Positions 5,365 through 5,606 of a DNA stretch of 5,606 nt are shown piece by piece. Below the pieces are notes generated by a model. It had not been told where the DNA came from and searched no databases. It worked only from the letters and a program-made list of their open reading frames with translations. A program made the translations under genes and the position numbers. This DNA is from Thermoleophilia bacterium. GTDB taxonomy: Bacteria; Actinomycetota; Thermoleophilia; Gaiellales; Gaiellaceae. How positions within the stretch are numbered: the stretch's first letter is position 1; every line of letters starts with the position of its first letter. The stretch lies in the NCBI GenBank assembly GCA_025936595.1, contig JAICTB010000156.1:1-5606 (forward strand), read 5' to 3'.

Positions 5365-5606
5365 TGTAGGACCCGAGCAGGTTGGTTCTGCTGACCGGGG
5401 GTTGGTGGCTGAGGGCTGAGTGTCGTCTGCGATGGTTGTAGTGCCAGAGCCAGCCGTCAAGGGCGGCGGTGCGTTCGTCGCTTGAGCCGTAGATGGCGCC
5501 GTAGGCCCAGCTGGCGAGCATCGTGCGGATGAAGCGTTCCGCCTTTCCGTTTGTCTGCGGACGGTAGGGGCGGGTGCGCAGGTGTCGGAGCTTGAGTCGA
5601 CGGCAG
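5360..5606 (-). CDS. IS481-family transposase, C-terminal 81 residues
   Basis: C-terminal part of an integrase-core (rve) DDE transposase that cuts and rejoins the element's ends. The frame reads from codon 5605-5603 to TAG at 5362-5360. It contains HLRTRPYRPQTNGKAERFI, where the Glu of NGKAERF is the third catalytic acid of the DDE triad, then the IS481-typical WAYGAIYGSSDERTAAL, WLWHYNHRRRHSALSHQPP and the ending TNLLGSYS. This reaches the family's natural C-terminus, so the protein does not look truncated at this end. Codon choice differs from the neighbours (TCA, AGA, ACA and CAT occur), consistent with foreign origin. If the element ends at 5365, the last Ser codon and the stop are completed by target DNA. 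The gene is convergent with the GNAT gene and shares four bases with it (CTAG). The remaining catalytic Asp residues and the helix-turn-helix lie outside the window. Confidence 0.92.
   Translation of the reverse strand, partial: CRRLKLRHLRTRPYRPQTNGKAERFIRTMLASWAYGAIYGSSDERTAALDGWLWHYNHRRRHSALSHQPPVSRTNLLGSYS
5365..5606 (-). mobile_element. IS481-family insertion sequence, transposase-3' end (truncated by window edge)
   Basis: The segment encodes the C-terminal part of an IS481-type DDE transposase on the minus strand. On the plus strand it begins TGTAGGACCCGAGCAGG directly after TCTAGC. The outermost TG (CA on the transposase strand) is the usual terminus of IS3/IS481 elements. A short possible hairpin, AGCAG (5376-5380) with CTGCT (5388-5392) and a 7-base loop, lies just inside the end. 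The boundary is inferred from the target motif and the TG terminus; the opposite inverted repeat is not in the window. Confidence 0.7.

Noticed and set aside
5376..5392. AGCAG/CTGCT hairpin as a terminator between the convergent GNAT and transposase genes
   Set aside because: The stem is only 5 base pairs with no T-run, and it lies in transposase coding sequence; noted only as a subterminal IS feature.
1..5606. CRISPR array, tRNA, rRNA or phage/defence system
   Set aside because: No direct-repeat/spacer pattern, no tRNA-like cloverleaf, and no defence or phage gene motifs were seen; apart from the IS end the content is housekeeping.

Overview
The window is a compact, high-GC stretch (codon third positions are almost all G or C) with frequent GTG starts and genes touching or overlapping. 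The gene content (deoB, a pyrimidine nucleoside phosphorylase, mutM, a small glutaredoxin, recO) and two TANNNT boxes placed directly against start codons suggest an actinobacterium, possibly a deep-branching soil lineage such as Thermoleophilia. That placement is inference from style and content, not from a marker gene.

Bases 1-2977 form one tightly packed plus-strand run: the C-terminal end of phosphopentomutase (deoB), two tandem paralogous class I SAM-dependent methyltransferases, and a pyrimidine-nucleoside/thymidine phosphorylase (deoA/pdp). Junctions are a 1-base gap, a 1-base overlap (TGATG) and a 4-base overlap (GTGA), so translational coupling is likely. The phosphorylase releases (deoxy)ribose-1-phosphate from pyrimidine nucleosides and the mutase converts it to the 5-phosphate for central metabolism. 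The methyltransferase pair is the unexplained part of this salvage operon.

Bases 2978-4189 hold mutM (fpg, 8-oxoguanine DNA glycosylase) on the plus strand and a glutaredoxin-like gene on the minus strand. Their 3' ends overlap by 61 bases. A 62-base divergent spacer separates the glutaredoxin ATG from recO. Both mutM and recO have a TANNNT -10-like box ending 6-7 bases before the start codon, with similar flanking bases, as expected for leaderless transcripts.

Bases 4190-5363 hold recO (recombinational repair mediator) followed after 13 bases by a GNAT acetyltransferase, probably co-transcribed. I see no convincing rho-independent terminator in the window.

Bases 5365-5606 are the 3' end of an IS481-type insertion sequence on the minus strand, cut by the window edge. 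The element appears to sit on the hexamer TCTAGC, which matches the NCTAGN target known for IS481. The palindromic CTAG supplies the TAG stop of the GNAT gene on one strand and, as inferred here, the TAG stop of the transposase on the other. A transposase stop codon donated by the target site is the most interesting observation in the window.
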